64,000 nt of DNA, taken from positions 51,109,825 to 51,173,824 of the forward strand of contig OY997591.1 of assembly GCA_963921825.1 (NCBI GenBank). The letters are read 5' to 3'. Each line of letters begins with the position of its first letter. Within the stretch, counting starts at the first letter, position 1. Below are positions 47,252-59,873 of the stretch, one piece after another. Source of the stretch: Erodium maritimum (Eukaryota > Streptophyta > Magnoliopsida > Geraniales > Geraniaceae). Under the pieces are notes generated by a model. That model did no database searches. It saw only the letters and a program-made list of their open reading frames with translations, and was not told where the DNA came from. The position numbers were made by a program, and so were the translations under genes.

Positions 47252-47978
47252 TGTTGTAAATTAAACCAATAATGGAAAAGAAATTGACAGAACATGCTTA
47301 TTATGCTCCATATTGAACATCAAGACTATATTGAACCCGTGAGAACTATACTAATGGAAGAAAGAGAGATAATAAAATGATGGTTTCATTTATACATGTG
47401 TTCGTTAAGTTGATTTTTCAGTCATTATAAAGTTGTACAAGATAAGCCTTATATAGGCACAGCTTCACCGCCATGATGCATGGGATCAAACTAACTAACA
47501 CTAAAATTAAGACACATGTATACCACGTGTCTCCTTAATTCATGATGGGGGCCACACATTGTTTATAGGGATAACTCTGAATCCAAACGGTGTGGGAAAG
47601 GTGTATTTCACGTCCTAACTGTGACTCACCTTTTGTCACACGTCCTATACCAAAGGTGGTGTCATTTTACAAAACATGACAAATGACACCAAAAAAGTGG
47701 TATAACGTTTGCATTTGATGGTTTTTCCTCTTAATTTTTGTATAATTTGCGTTTATTAGTGCACTATAAGAGGTAGGTGGTATAAATTTACCAAAAAAAC
47801 ACTTTTTTTTGGTGTCATTTTTCATGTTTTGTCAAAAAAAAAACCACCCTTTGTATATGACATGTGACAAAAAGTGACATTTGGTATAGGACATGTAACA
47901 AAAGGTGAGTCACAGTTAGGACGTGAAATACACCTTTCCCACACCGTTTGGATTCGGAGTTATCCCTTGTTTATAACA
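47252..47978 (-). repeat. Copia 5' LTR, 319 bp plus nested MITE
   Basis: 727 bp minus the 399-bp MITE and its 9-bp duplication gives 319 bp, equal to the other LTR. Confidence 0.9.
47568..47966. mobile_element. Mutator-like MITE, 399 bp, in the copia LTR
   Basis: Inverted termini of more than 100 bp start GGGATAACTCTGAATCC and end GGATTCGGAGTTATCCC. The 9-bp target duplication TTGTTTATA flanks it (47559-47567, 47967-47975). The interior folds on itself and has no coding capacity. It must be younger than the copia insertion. Confidence 0.9.
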
Positions 47979-47983
47979 CCCCT

Positions 47984-49786
47984 TTAATTCCTTCTAATTT
48001 TGTAGTTGTGCCCTCCTTCAATTTTTTAATGTCACGTATTATCATTGAAAAAAATCGATGCCCCTCTCACTAAAAAAGCTAGATCTTCCGCTAACTAGAG
48101 CCCAGTGCATGGGACCCATTTTTTGTAATGATCGTTTAGCATGATTAATAAAATACCTATCCTTCACATGTCATTTTTTTATCTATATGGTATCACATTT
48201 ATTAAAATAAAAACAACTTATTCTCTTTCCTTTCTTTCTCGTTCGTACTATGACTGTCTTTCTTTTACGGACTCGGATTTGGTTGCTTTGAACAACTCGA
48301 ATCATATAAATGAAAATTATAATTTTGCATTTCATGTTCATAAAACCGCGGCGTAACGATGATTATGTTACTTCCTCTAAAAGGAAAATTCAAATAATTG
48401 CCGACAACTATCAAGCTCAACACATTCCACATTTTATAGGTTGGACATTACAAAATAAACAAACTCATATTTTATAATTCCCGAAGAAAGAAATATGCTC
48501 GACTCTCACCCTAAGTGGGACAATTAAGGTTTGGCATTATTCCAGTGAAATAACGCTTGGGATATAATAGATTGTGACTACGACTGTGGGGGTTTATCTC
48601 TTAACGCTTTGGTTGTTGTAGAGATAAGTTTGGGCATGAGATTTATTGTTTGTGAACTGATGGTTTGAGTGTCCATCGTGACTCGGTTGCTACTGGAGGT
48701 TTCACTGGTCTACCGCGAAGGCGTTAGACATGACCGGTAAAGAATGGACGGTGGTGCTGGGGGAACTACGACACAGAAGCATGGAAGGGGTAGGTCTCAA
48801 GAGATCACAAGAAGCAAGTCATCGACGATCTTACTAAGAAATGTGTTAAATAACCTCGTTGGGATATGTTACCAACTACTCGAGGTTAGCAACTACCAGG
48901 CGAGATCTGTTAAATAGCCTCGTCGGGATCTATGACCATGTAGGGTAGGTAACGCCCCACAATTTTACACACTGAATCGGGGCACGACAAGTTGACCAGT
49001 CGTGAAATAGTAATCAGAGATAAGTCTGAATATCGTACCCAAATTAGAAAATAGACACACACACGTTAGCACATTCGTAATTCCTCTTTCTCTTTAAGGT
49101 AATTTGGGTTGAGTATGTGGAGAACAATTGCAAAAAGTAATATAAATACATTTGAAAGACAAGAGTTATAAATCAAAGAAAAGTAATATAGGATTATAAG
49201 GTCGTGTAATGGTTTCGTTCAAGACATAGAAGTATAAGCCATGTATTTAGAACTTAGAGGTTCATACCCTACCTTGCACATCCACTAATCATAAAGAAAT
49301 AAGGTGACTATGAAACCCGAAAAGAATTTATTCGATTTGTAATACCAGGTTGTGCTCAAGGTCGTAATAAGATAAGAAAATAAGCTTAAAAAATAGCATA
49401 CGAAGAAATATGTTTTAATACTCTTCGAATATGCTGCTTAGTATTGGTAGTCAGGGCGACCTTCTAACTTAACAGCTTAGGCAAAAACCTAAGGCCTCTA
49501 ATGTAAGAAAGCCCAAAAAAATTCATTTTTGTTTGAATTTAATAATTAATTATGTAAGTATAAAAAATTAAGTTTCAAAATATTTCAAAGAAGACATATT
49601 TTGGTTGGGCTTTGTAAATCATAAACCAATCATTAATATAATTTATTTAATAATGTTTTTAGGATTTTTGTATAATTTTATTCTCGGTAATATAATTGAA
49701 AATTTTCTTTACAAATTTAACATGAATTAAGACTTGTATATATTATGTTAATTATTGAGTTTTTGTAATCTGCAAAGCCAACAACT
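47984..49786. other. Intergenic, no gene recognised
   Basis: Mostly AT-rich. About 48580-49000 is richer in GC and contains TAACGCCCCACAATTTTACA and GGGGCACGACA, resembling ends of gypsy LTRs, but no target duplication was found. The first few hundred bases may continue the organellar insert. Confidence 0.45.
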
Positions 49787-49800
49787 TTTACCTTTTGAAT

Positions 49801-52800
49801 TTTGTTTTTGAGAGAAATGATATTTTATTAAATTTCGGCAACAATGATGTGTTGAAGAGGCTCGGGGACATGACCCCCTTGCCAATTCCAGATAGGTTTA
49901 GAACAAGCCGCCCTGGCAAGCCAATGAGCTGCTTTGTTCGCTGTCCGCTTTATAAATTCGAGCTGCACGCACTCGAGTTTAGATAAAAGGGAAAAACAAT
50001 CTGTGACGATCGTTCCCAGAGGTGAAGGCAGCCCCCCACCTCGTTTGATCATATCCACTATGACCTTACAATAACTTCGGACTACCGCCCTTTGGAGCGG
50101 GTATTGTTGGAGCCACAACAACGCTTCCCGAATCGCAAACGCTTCCACCAGCCCCAGGTTTTGGTCCCCGTGGAACGATGTTGACCGAGCTCCCCTGAGG
50201 TGACCCCTGTCATCTCTACATATCCAACATGTTCCCATTTTGTCTGCTGCTGCGAACAGGGCCCCATCAGTGTTGATCGCCCATGAGCCCAGATTGGGAC
50301 GCTCCCAGACCTCCGCTGCCTGAACCTGGGTATGGCGCGGACTAGCCTGGGTATGGCGCGGGCTAGCCTGGGCCTGTAATTTCTTTCTCCGTGCTTCCAA
50401 CCATCCTGATTGAAGATGGAACGCTGTCTGAAAAATACCGGCTGCTGGTTGTGCGGTACTCTCCCAGACTACCTTGTTTCGTGCCTTCCACACTTCCCAT
50501 AAAAGACAACCGATCAGACCTCCCTTCATCGGAAGGTTGATATTGAGCATTAGTAGCACCCACTCCGTTATCGTATGGGCCCCCTGAGGTAATTGCAGAC
50601 CCAATCTCGCCCAGCATTCAGCCGCCACTGGGCATTGGACCATCAGATGAAGAGCCGACTCATCTTCTCCCAAACATACCGGACAAGTCGCCGCCATATC
50701 CACATGTCGTTGTCTTAGGTTCTCCGCCACCGGCAGACAGCCCGAACACGTACGCCATAGAAACGATTTGATCTTTGGCATCACTTCCAGTTTCCAGATT
50801 GCCGGCCAGATTTCAGGATGTGCCTGGACAGAGGCCTGGTCCTGTTGGCTCATATTTTACGCCGATTTCACCGTGTATTGGCCCAAATAGTCCCCCGCCC
50901 AATACCAGGAGTCTCGGGCAGCCGTCCGACTAATCGGGACTGCCAATATTGCCCGCTGGTCCTCCCCTCCAACCAGGGTGCGGATCTTCTCCTCATCCCA
51001 AGCCCTCTCGTGTGCTTCATCAGCTCCGACACTAACTTCCCCTCAAGCCCAGGTCCTGATGACTGCACCCTTTCTCCAACCCTGTAAGCCAGGGGTGGTC
51101 CAGTATAGAAGTTTCCGTTCCTGGCCCGACAGACCATCGCGCCCTACTGCGAATCAGCTCCTGTACCGACAATAAGCTCTGCCAGATATAACTTTGATTT
51201 TTTCTACAAACTGCCTCCAAAAACTGAAGTCCCCGGGTAATACTTAGCCTTGAGGACTTTAGCCACCAAACTTGATTCCTCCGTGACTAGTTTCCACAAC
51301 TGCTTCCCTAGCAGGGCTGAGTTGAATTCGTATAAGTTCTTGAATCCCAGGCCCCCCTCCTCCTTTGGCCGTGACATATTTTCCCAGGACTTCCAGATCA
51401 CTCCTTTTCCGTCCGGACCTGCCGACTTCCACCAGAACCTAGCGAGGGCCACATTCATCTTCTCCAGAATCCCCTTTGGAATCGCATGACACTCATCGTA
51501 TATGTGGGAATTTCCTGTAGTACTGATTTTGCGAGCACTTCTTTACCTGCCCCATTGAGCAGTTTACCATCCCACCTCCGGATCCTCCTGAGGACCCTAT
51601 CCAGGACATACTGCAGACCCTGCTTCCGGCTCCGTCCCATCATGTTCGGGATACCCAAGTAGGTGGACGGGGTATCTAACTCAGGTATCCCCAAGATCTG
51701 CACACCACTCAGACGTCGATGCTCCGGAGTGTTGTGGTTGAAGAAAAGAGACGACTTAGCTTGATTCACCACTTGCCCGGATGCCTCCTCAAACATTCCC
51801 AAATAGGTCCGCACTTTTGTCATCTCGTCCGGTATTGCCTTACAATACACATAGCAATCATCCGCAAAAAACAGATGGGTCAACGTCAGGGCTCCATTAG
51901 CTACCCGGACCCCATGGATGTCCCCTGTGCTCTCTGCTCCCTGTAGCAAACGAGAAAAGCCCTCCATACAGAATAGGAACAAGTAGGGAGAAAGCGGGTC
52001 CCCCTGCCTTATCCTCCTTTCAGGCTGAACAAACCCTTCCTGCTGACCCCCAACCACAATGTTATACGTTACTGAGTACGTGCATCGACGGACAAGAGAT
52101 ATCTACCCCTCGCCAAATCCAAAACCTCTCATAATGTCCCACAAGAAGCCCCACTCTACCCTGTCGTAGGCTTTGCTCATATCCAGCTTCAGCGCCACCC
52201 AACCTTCCTTACCTTGTCTCTTGTTCCTTAGGTAGTGCAGGGTTTCATACGATATGATGATATTATCCTGTATAGATCTGCCCGGTACGAACGCCCCTTG
52301 AGTGTCAGAGATAATTCCGCCCAATAGACCCTTAAGTTTATTTGCAGCCACCTTTGACACCACCTTGAACACTACATTACACAGTGCTATAGGTCGGAGA
52401 TCTTTGAGCGACATCGGACACTCCACCTTGGGAATCAGAACCAACGTAGTCTTATTCAGCTCCCGTGGGATGTCCTCCCCTGCAAAGATCCGTCTCACCC
52501 ACCTGGTCACATCCTCCCCGACTGTCCCCTAGTACTTTTGGTAGAAAAAAGGGTTGAGACCGTCCGGCCCTGGCGATTTATTCGGGCCCATGGAGAAAGT
52601 CGCGTCCCGGACCTCTTCCGACGTCACCTCCCCCATTAGTGCCATGTTCTGCTCCTCCGTCACCTGCTGACGGAATCTCGGAAAATTTACCCCATCCCCC
52701 CTCGTCCTCTGGGAGAAGAACTTATAGAAATCCAGAATATGGTCCCCCAATCCGGACTCCCAGGTAAGGACATTACCATCCCCATCCCGCAACTCAGATA

Positions 52801-54444
52801 CCTTGTTTATATTTTTCCGCTGTGACGCCGAGGCTTGGAAAAACTTGGTGTTCTGATCGCTATCCGTGAGCCAGTGTTTCTTGGCCCGCTGCCTCCAAAA
52901 GTCCCCCTTTTGCTCCAGGGCTTTGACATACAATTTCTGCAACGCTCTCCGCCGCCGAATGCTCGTTCGGTCCTCCTTGCCATTCAACCACAGCATGTCC
53001 TTCTCATATCGTGCGATCTTCTGGGCTAATGCATTATACACCTCCTTACCCCAGGTATCTAGCGTCAAACCCGTCTCCTGAATCTTAATCCCAACCTCCC
53101 GGTCCTGCGGTGCGCCCCAACTGGATTGAATCAGCAAGCCACACTCCGGATCCTCCGCCCAGATATTCTCAAAGCGGAACTGACGCGACCCCACAGGATC
53201 CACCCGTCTCTCTGAATCAATCAGAATGGGTAAATGGTCAGATGTCGATATACCCAAATTGGCCAGATGAGCCTCCGGCCACATCGACCGCAATTCCCGA
53301 GACATCAGAGCCCTATCCAGCTGGACTGCCATTCGTGTCTCCGGTTCGCTCCCACTATGCCACGTGAAGCCGTACCCTTGGATCGGAACATCATAGACCC
53401 CTACGTCCCTCATTGCAGTTCGGAAACCCGTAATCAGCCGCTCCGGATACCGCCGACCACCCCGTTTCTCCTTGTTCCGCAGAATGCCGTTGAAGTCTCC
53501 CATCAGAAGCCATTTCCTCGAGGCTCCTATCCTCGCACCGAGGGACCGAATCATTTCCCACGTCTGCCACCGTAATTTCCTGTTCGCCTCCCCATACACA
53601 CTCGTAAACCAGAAGCCATCTCCGTTCAGGCCCTCAATTTCAACATCGATAAACCGCTCCTCACTAGGGTACGTCGTGACCTTCATCTCCGCTGTCCATA
53701 ACAGTATCAGTCCCCCTTTTTGACCCACCGCCGGAACTTCACACCCACCCGGGAACCCCGTCTTCAGCTTCATGATATCTACTTCCCCCTTTCGAGCCAC
53801 CGTCTCACTAAGGAAAATCACCTGCGGTTTTCTGCGACGTATCACCCCTTTCAGATACTCCACCGTCGCTAACTTTCCCAACCCCCTACAGTTCCAGGAG
53901 AGAAACTTCATCCCTAACGACGCTTGTAGATCGACAAGGAGCCGCCGGTACCATACAACTCCGAAGATCACCCGTCCCCCTCCGCCCGGCGACCACCGTG
54001 GACTCAAGACCCTGCACCCCGACCGCCTCTGACACCGTACCTAGTACTCCCACACCTGCCAAACCGCCCCAGCCACTACCGACAACGGGACAACTACCAA
54101 CCACGTCCGGCGGCGAGGCACAGCCGTGGGGCAACAGAAACCTCCGGGGGATTCGACACAACCCCGAACACAACTCCCCAAAACGCAGAAACAGTCTAAA
54201 CACAAACGGAAAACAGAGCCGAGCACATACCTCTCCTATTCCGACACCCCCTGCCCCCTGCCGCAGGACGCCGTCCTGTTACACGCCGGACTTCAGCCGG
54301 ATCTCCTCACGTTGCTTCTCGTAGGGCCGGCCGCTTGTTATTTGATAAAAAAAATAAACTTGGTTCTCTATTATGAATGTGTGCATCACAAACGATAAAT
54401 TAAATATGTTATCCGAATTGGTTGTCAATTACACTCCAGACTAG
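49801..54444 (-). mobile_element. L1-type LINE, 5'-truncated, minus orientation
   Basis: A 14-bp direct repeat TTTACCTTTTGAAT flanks it at 49787-49800 and 54445-54458. The 3' end is on the left (minus strand TTTCTCTCAAAAACAAAA). ORF2 domains run right to left: endonuclease, reverse transcriptase, zinc-knuckle-like region and RNase H. ORF1 is missing. About 440 bp upstream of ORF2 are GC-rich leader followed by about 100 bp of AT-rich DNA. Confidence 0.9.
49828..53911 (-). pseudogene. LINE ORF2: endonuclease, reverse transcriptase, RNase H (broken)
   Basis: ORF2 probably starts at the Met at 53911 (MKFLSWNCRGLG). Endonuclease motifs are WNCRG, LSET, LMGDFNG and TSDHLPI. Reverse transcriptase motifs are LIPKVECPMSLKDLRPIALC, KLDMSKAYDRVEW, RQGDPLSPYLF and FADD (about 51857-51868). 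Two in-frame TAG codons interrupt one frame: 52529-52531 in FYQKY-stop-GTVGEDV and 52103-52105 in GEG-stop-ISLVRR, each where Trp is expected. Frameshifts follow near 51465 and between 50853 and 51204. The last segment (49828-50853) has CPVCLGEDESALHLMVQC, a zinc-binding region, and a plant-type RNase H with NTDGA. Its usual Asp in SDCK is Tyr here, a further sign of decay. Confidence 0.9.
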
Positions 54445-54458
54445 TTTACCTTTTGAAT

Positions 54459-56547
54459 AGTTATACATCTTTTTTAAACAACTTTGTTGAATTTCGTATT
54501 TCAATATAACGTACGTAAAAACTTATATAAATATTATGAATTTTAATTAAAGGTTAGTCACAATTTATTACCACCACTCATTATGAATTTTATTTTTTGT
54601 GAAAAATAGAAACATAACAACAACAAAAGAGAATAAACAGGTTATATACGAAGGTTGAAGATTTTATTTATTTAATGACCAACTTTTAAAATATATTTTG
54701 AGCACAAACATCTTTTAAAATATTAAAATTAAACAATTTATTTTTTCTTTAATTATTAGTCGAGATTCCAAACATGGCCTTAAAATTATTATTTTTGAAA
54801 ATTTGAAATTAAATATCTTATTTATCTTGAACTTGTATAGAAAATAATAAATTAAAACATATTTGACCTGCAAAACATTTTAAAAATTAAAAATAATATT
54901 TTTTGTTGTTAATTACGACGTCATAGAAAATTATTATAAATTTCGCCTAAGGCCTCCGAACACAACGGGAAAATCCTATTTACAACACCCAATTATTTCA
55001 AAATATCATATAAGTAATGTAAAAGAAAGCAAAAAAAACGACATATGTTATAGTTGCAATGTATTGAGTTGATTTCAATACTCAAATCAAAGTAGACTAT
55101 GACTACTTGACGGTTGCATCATCGTTCGTTTAGAATCACTGGTAAATTGTAGTTGTCTTCATTATCGGTGAATATAATGCTACGTCGCCGGGTAAATCGT
55201 GTTTTAATCATGATTTTTATAAATTTGTCGATTAAAAATAGTTTTATGCCGTGGATGCTCTTAGAGCAACAAGATGTAATTTTGTTAAAATGAAATTTGT
55301 CAATCTGGTCACGCTACTAGTAGCTGAAGATAAAAAAATGTTGGTTCATTATTGTTTTCAAACATAGGAGAAGGTGTATGTGGTTTTGACATATCTCATA
55401 ACCATGGGAGAAGAGATACAACGTCTCTTACTTACTTTAGACCTAAGAGGAGGAATATTTGATTTTGACATGTCTCGTCATTTTGGGAATGGAAACTTTG
55501 GTAACAATTAATATAATTTCATTATTTATAAACGTCAGAAGAGCAATTTTATTTTTTAGTTGTTGTTGGAGATGAAAATAAAAATATTTATACGAACGAC
55601 TCAATATGATATACGTGTCATTCGTAAGCCTATCCAGTTGATTTATTTATTAAATGATTAAGCTATAGTTGTTGGTTTGTTGGAGAAGAAATTTGTATCA
55701 AGTGTTGTTAATAACGATATCATATATTTGGTTTGATAAATAAATAAATGGTACAGTTTGAAATAATTTGGAAGGAAAACAAAAGAGAGAGGGAGACATT
55801 GAGAGAGATACGTATGGTGGTGAGGGAATATTTCCTTTCTTTTCTTTGAAATATTTCATTCCCACCCACACATTCTTATTATACACATCACACCCAACTC
55901 TCTCTTCACTAAACATGTTTGCTCCATCTCTTCATGTTGCCTAACTCTATTAATTCTCTCCTTAAATTTAGGATTGTGTTCTATAATTACTTAGTCACAC
56001 TATTTTATTCTATTAGGAGCTACATAATAATTCACAATATTTCATGGATTAATACTAAATAGAATTGTAAAAACAAGTAGGAACGGTCAAAAGACTGATA
56101 TACAAAATCCTTGGATTATATTAAGAGATGAACCTATCTGAAAGTTTAGACTGATAATTGACGATGTCTGTATTATGCACGTTGATAACAGATATATACG
56201 TGTACCAAGCGTGTAAAATATATTAAAATAATAAATATAAGATACTATTCTAATATTTAAATTAACAGTTGAGGAAAAAAATATATGAAATATTGAAAAA
56301 TGGAACGAATTTGATAGGTGAGAGGGGTTTGACTGTTCATTGTTTGTCCACAAAAGAAAGAAGGGGAAGAATCAACTCTGTGCAGCAGAGTCATCGTCAT
56401 CATCATAATCTGTTTGTTTTGTGAAGCACTACAATATTACTACGTCTTTTAATTAAGTAATCCAATAAATCAGAGGCTGAGGCTGAGGCTTGCTTCTTCT
56501 TCAGCATCACCAATCTTGTCCCTCCTTCCACAACCCACCTGCCGGAA
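54459..56547. other. Intergenic DNA and presumptive WNK promoter/5' UTR
   Basis: AT-rich sequence without a recognisable gene. The last few hundred bases before 56548 should hold the kinase promoter and 5' UTR; a CTTCTTCTTCAGCATCACC-like leader lies just upstream. No TATA box could be assigned with confidence. Confidence 0.5.
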
Positions 56548-59075
56548 ATGATCTCCGACCACCCCACCTATGTCGAAACCGATCCCACCGGTCGCTATAG
56601 CCGGGTATGTCTCTCTCCATTGCTCTCTATTCTCTATGCTGAACAAGTTTCGATTTTGTTGTGTTACATAGTCATAACTTGTTTGTGTGGAGAAAACCCA
56701 TCATCTATTACTGAATCTTCAATCTTCAATGTTCCTGATCATTGATTACTTGATTACCCATTAATTGATGTTCTCTTGATACTGTGTTGACACAATTAGA
56801 ATCTATGAAGCTTGACTGGGCTGTCCTCCTGATTGGGTATAATGGGTATGTATGTGTATGTATGTAGCTTGAAGAAGTTCTGGGGAAAGGGGCAATGAAG
56901 ACGGTGTACAGGGCCATTGATGAGGCTCAAGGGATAGAGGTGGCTTGGAACCAGGTCAAACTGAACCGCCTCCTCCAATCCCCGACCGAGCTGCAGCGCC
57001 TCTACTCTGAGGTCCACCTCCTCAGCACCCTCAGCCACCCCTCCATCATCCGTTTCCACACCTCTTGGATCCACCTTCCTTCCAAGTCCTTCAACTTCAT
57101 CACCGAGTTGTTCACTTCCGGCACTCTCAGGCAGTTGAGTCCTTCATTTCCTCATTTGCTCGTCGTTCTCTCTGATACCATCGCTTTCTGTTGTTAACAT
57201 CTTCTTTGATGCCAATTCAGGTATAGGAAGAAATACACTAGACTCAACATGCGAGCTATTAAGAGCTGGGCGCGCCAAATCCTCGAGGGTCTTGTTTATC
57301 TTCACCAACACGATCCTCCTGTTATTCATAGGGACCTCAAGTGTGATAATATCTTCATCAATGGCCATCTTGGCCAGGTTAAGATTGGTGATCTTGGACT
57401 CGCTGCCATTCTCCGTGGCTCTCATTCAGCCCACAGTGTTATCGGTACTCATCTTACCAATCAAACACTTTGTTACTTATCTTATTGCTCCAATTTATTA
57501 GAATTCAATACTTGTCCTTATTTAGGCACTCCGGAGTTCATGGCACCAGAATTATATGAGGAAGATTACAATGAATTAGTTGATGTCTACTCATTTGGCA
57601 TGTGTGTTCTTGAGATGCTCACTTCAGAGTACCCTTACAGTGAATGTACTAACCCTGCACAAATTTACAAGAAAGTGACGTCGGTAAGTCCATCAATATA
57701 TACAGTATCTGATTTCTTGGGATCAGAAACCAAAATACTTACTGATTACCTTGATCTTGTCTGTAGGGGAAATTACCGAGTTCGTTCTACAGGATTCAAG
57801 ACTTTGAAGCACAGAGATTCATAGGGAAATGCTTGGTATGTGCTTCCAAGAGACTATCAGCTAAGGAATTACTACTAGATCCATTTCTGGCATCAGAAGA
57901 AGCTGAAACATTACCTCTAAAGCCCGGGACTCTGAAGCCATTTTTGAATGACATCGATATGGGGAGATTGCATTTGGATGATGATTCAACAAGAACCAAC
58001 ATGAATATTACAGGGAAGCTGAATCCTGAAGATGACACCATCTTTCTTAAAGTACAGATAACTGATAAAGATGGTGCGTATTAGTCATAATCAGGATTTT
58101 TGCAAACCATGCCGAATCCAATTAAGAGGTTCTGATTATTTTTCTACTGTGTTGTTCTCTTGCAGGTTCAGTTAGGAACATATACTTTCCTTTTGACATT
58201 ATAAGCGACACTCCAATTGATGTCGCAGTGGAGATGGTTAAAGAACTGGAGATCCAAGACTGGGAACCATTTGAGATTGCAGATATGATAGATGGAGAGA
58301 TCTCTGCTCTTGTACCAAATTGGAAAAAATGGGACTTCCCTCATCACATATCCAACCATACATTTACCTATGAAGAAGAGGATCATCCGTTCCACTCTTT
58401 CTCTTCATGTTCATCGTCCCAAGTCTCACTTTCAGAACTCAACCATTCTCGCAGTCTCAATGAAGTGAGAGATGGCTGTGACTGGCTTCCAGGTAACTCC
58501 ATGCACAAGTGACATGCACAAATTACTCTGTGGCATGTATTATACTATATTAACATCAGCCTTGCACAAACATTGCAGATGATCACTCAGATGATACCAG
58601 CTCTGAGAGCTCTTTTCACTCTGCAACATACTCAAACTTGAATTACTTTTCAAATGATGAGCAAGACTCTGATCATATGAAACCTGCAGGAAAAGAACAG
58701 CAACAAACCGCCACAAATAATTATAAGTCCACACGGTTCTGTCCTGAAGAAAACACTAATGTCAAACCTTCCACAGCTAGATCTAGATCTAGCTCCAGGC
58801 AGAGTAAGGTCCCAGTGGAGTCACACAGAGCTTCCAGTTCGAAGAGGGTGGCACTGGATAGCTACAAGCTAACAAGAAACAAGTCACTTGTAGATGTCCG
58901 GAGCCAGTTACTACACCGGTCTCTGGTGGAGGAGGTGAATAGGCGGAGATTGTTCAAAACAGTTGGGGCTGTGGAAAATATTGGGTTCCAAGCACCAGAT
59001 GTCCCAGGGAGGACTTCACATTCTAAGAGTACTCAAAATCTCAAAGGACAAAGATCAGCAAGCAGAAGAATTTAA
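56548..59075 (+). CDS. WNK4: WNK (with-no-lysine) protein kinase, WNK4/WNK5-like, 611 aa
   Basis: Seven exons with GT-AG introns join in frame: 56548-56604, 56868-57133, 57221-57444, 57526-57683, 57767-58073, 58166-58492, 58579-59075. The Ser/Thr kinase domain runs from about residue 20. The Gly-rich loop GKGAMKTVY carries the WNK-specific catalytic Lys (K30), while the usual subdomain II Lys is replaced in VAWNQV (N47). Catalytic loop HRDLKCDN has D146, the metal motif is DLG (165-167), and the activation segment ends GTPEFMAPE. After the kinase comes an OSR1-C-like region ([39 protein letters not shown]) that in this family binds partner peptides. The tail is Ser-rich and ends in [20 protein letters not shown] and RRLFKTVG. 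Plant WNKs act in ion, osmotic, flowering and clock signalling; the target here is unknown. Closest by eye to Arabidopsis WNK4, with WNK5 as alternative. Confidence 0.93.
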
Positions 59076-59873
59076 GATTCCGCTCCATATCAGAACCAAT
59101 GAATTATTGGATGAACTCGTCATTAGAGGGCCTCTCGTGAAGGAAACAGTGAAGGTTAGCTGAGTGACCAATGACCTGTTATCTTGGTGTTTAGCATGAG
59201 AGTTCAGTGGATCGAGCTGGTAAGTATATTGTGTTCTATACAAATGAGTATGTGTATATATGTTTACAAGACTGTAACTTTGTGAGTAAGGTGCACCTAG
59301 TCTAGATCTAGAATAAGTTTCTGGTGCTGCAAGGGCCAGTAAGCATGGAGGCTACATTTTTTTCACTAGCAGGAGCAAAATATGTAGTATATATATACAT
59401 ACAGGCTTGTAATTATGTAAGAATAATAAATAAAGGCCATGGTGATGGGAAACCAAATAGACATGTGCCTCCAGTAATTGTGTATTAATAAAAGATATGA
59501 TTTAGATAAATATGTGTCTCCCATGGTGCATACATAGTTGTGATGATACTTTTAATATGTGGAGTGGTGTTTTGTAGTGGAATGCAAAAGAAAATGAGTG
59601 TAGAATGAAAAGCAGGAGCTAATCATGCATACTATTGATTATGTTGTAAGGCATGCATTTTATGTGAAGCCTGCCTAAACTATGATGTTTCTCAGTATCA
59701 TTTTTCCTGCTGCTACATTTACATAATCGGTAAAAGTAATCAAATTGAAAGTATTATCTAGGCACTGGATTAAAGAGAATCAGCTAACCATATTATACTG
59801 GTATTTGAAATTGCCCTCTTAATTACTTTTACAGATATAGCATGCTCTGACTGGAGGTTTTTACATACTGCTG
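59076..59873. other. 3' regions of the convergent WNK and OFP genes
   Basis: The stop codons face each other across about 800 bp. An AATAATAAATAAA stretch near 59422-59434 is a likely polyadenylation signal for the kinase gene. No further gene is seen. Confidence 0.6.

Larger units (their letters stand above)
42339..47978 (-). mobile_element. Ty1/copia retrotransposon, complete but decayed, minus orientation
   Basis: LTRs of 319 bp (42339-42657 and 47252-47978, the latter holding a MITE) are bounded by a perfect CCCCT duplication (42334-42338, 47979-47983). By eye the LTRs differ at four positions, so the insertion is fairly young. On the minus strand CGTTATCAGCACG follows the 5' LTR. Domains in order are GAG-pre-integrase (45145-45298), a Pro/Glu-rich linker with VPEEPIG and ALVPEELP near 44470-44580, and reverse transcriptase (43430-43795). 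Near the 3' LTR, three copies of a TTTTGTCCCAC...GTTTTTAACGAGGCA phrase occur (about 42707-43110). Frames are broken throughout. Confidence 0.85.

Noticed and set aside
48580..49000. A gypsy solo LTR
   Set aside because: Terminal-like words occur but no matching ends or target duplication could be found, so it was not listed as an element.
53110..54398. Plus-strand frames opposite the LINE endonuclease
   Set aside because: Shadows of the minus-strand ORF2, which has clear endonuclease motifs.
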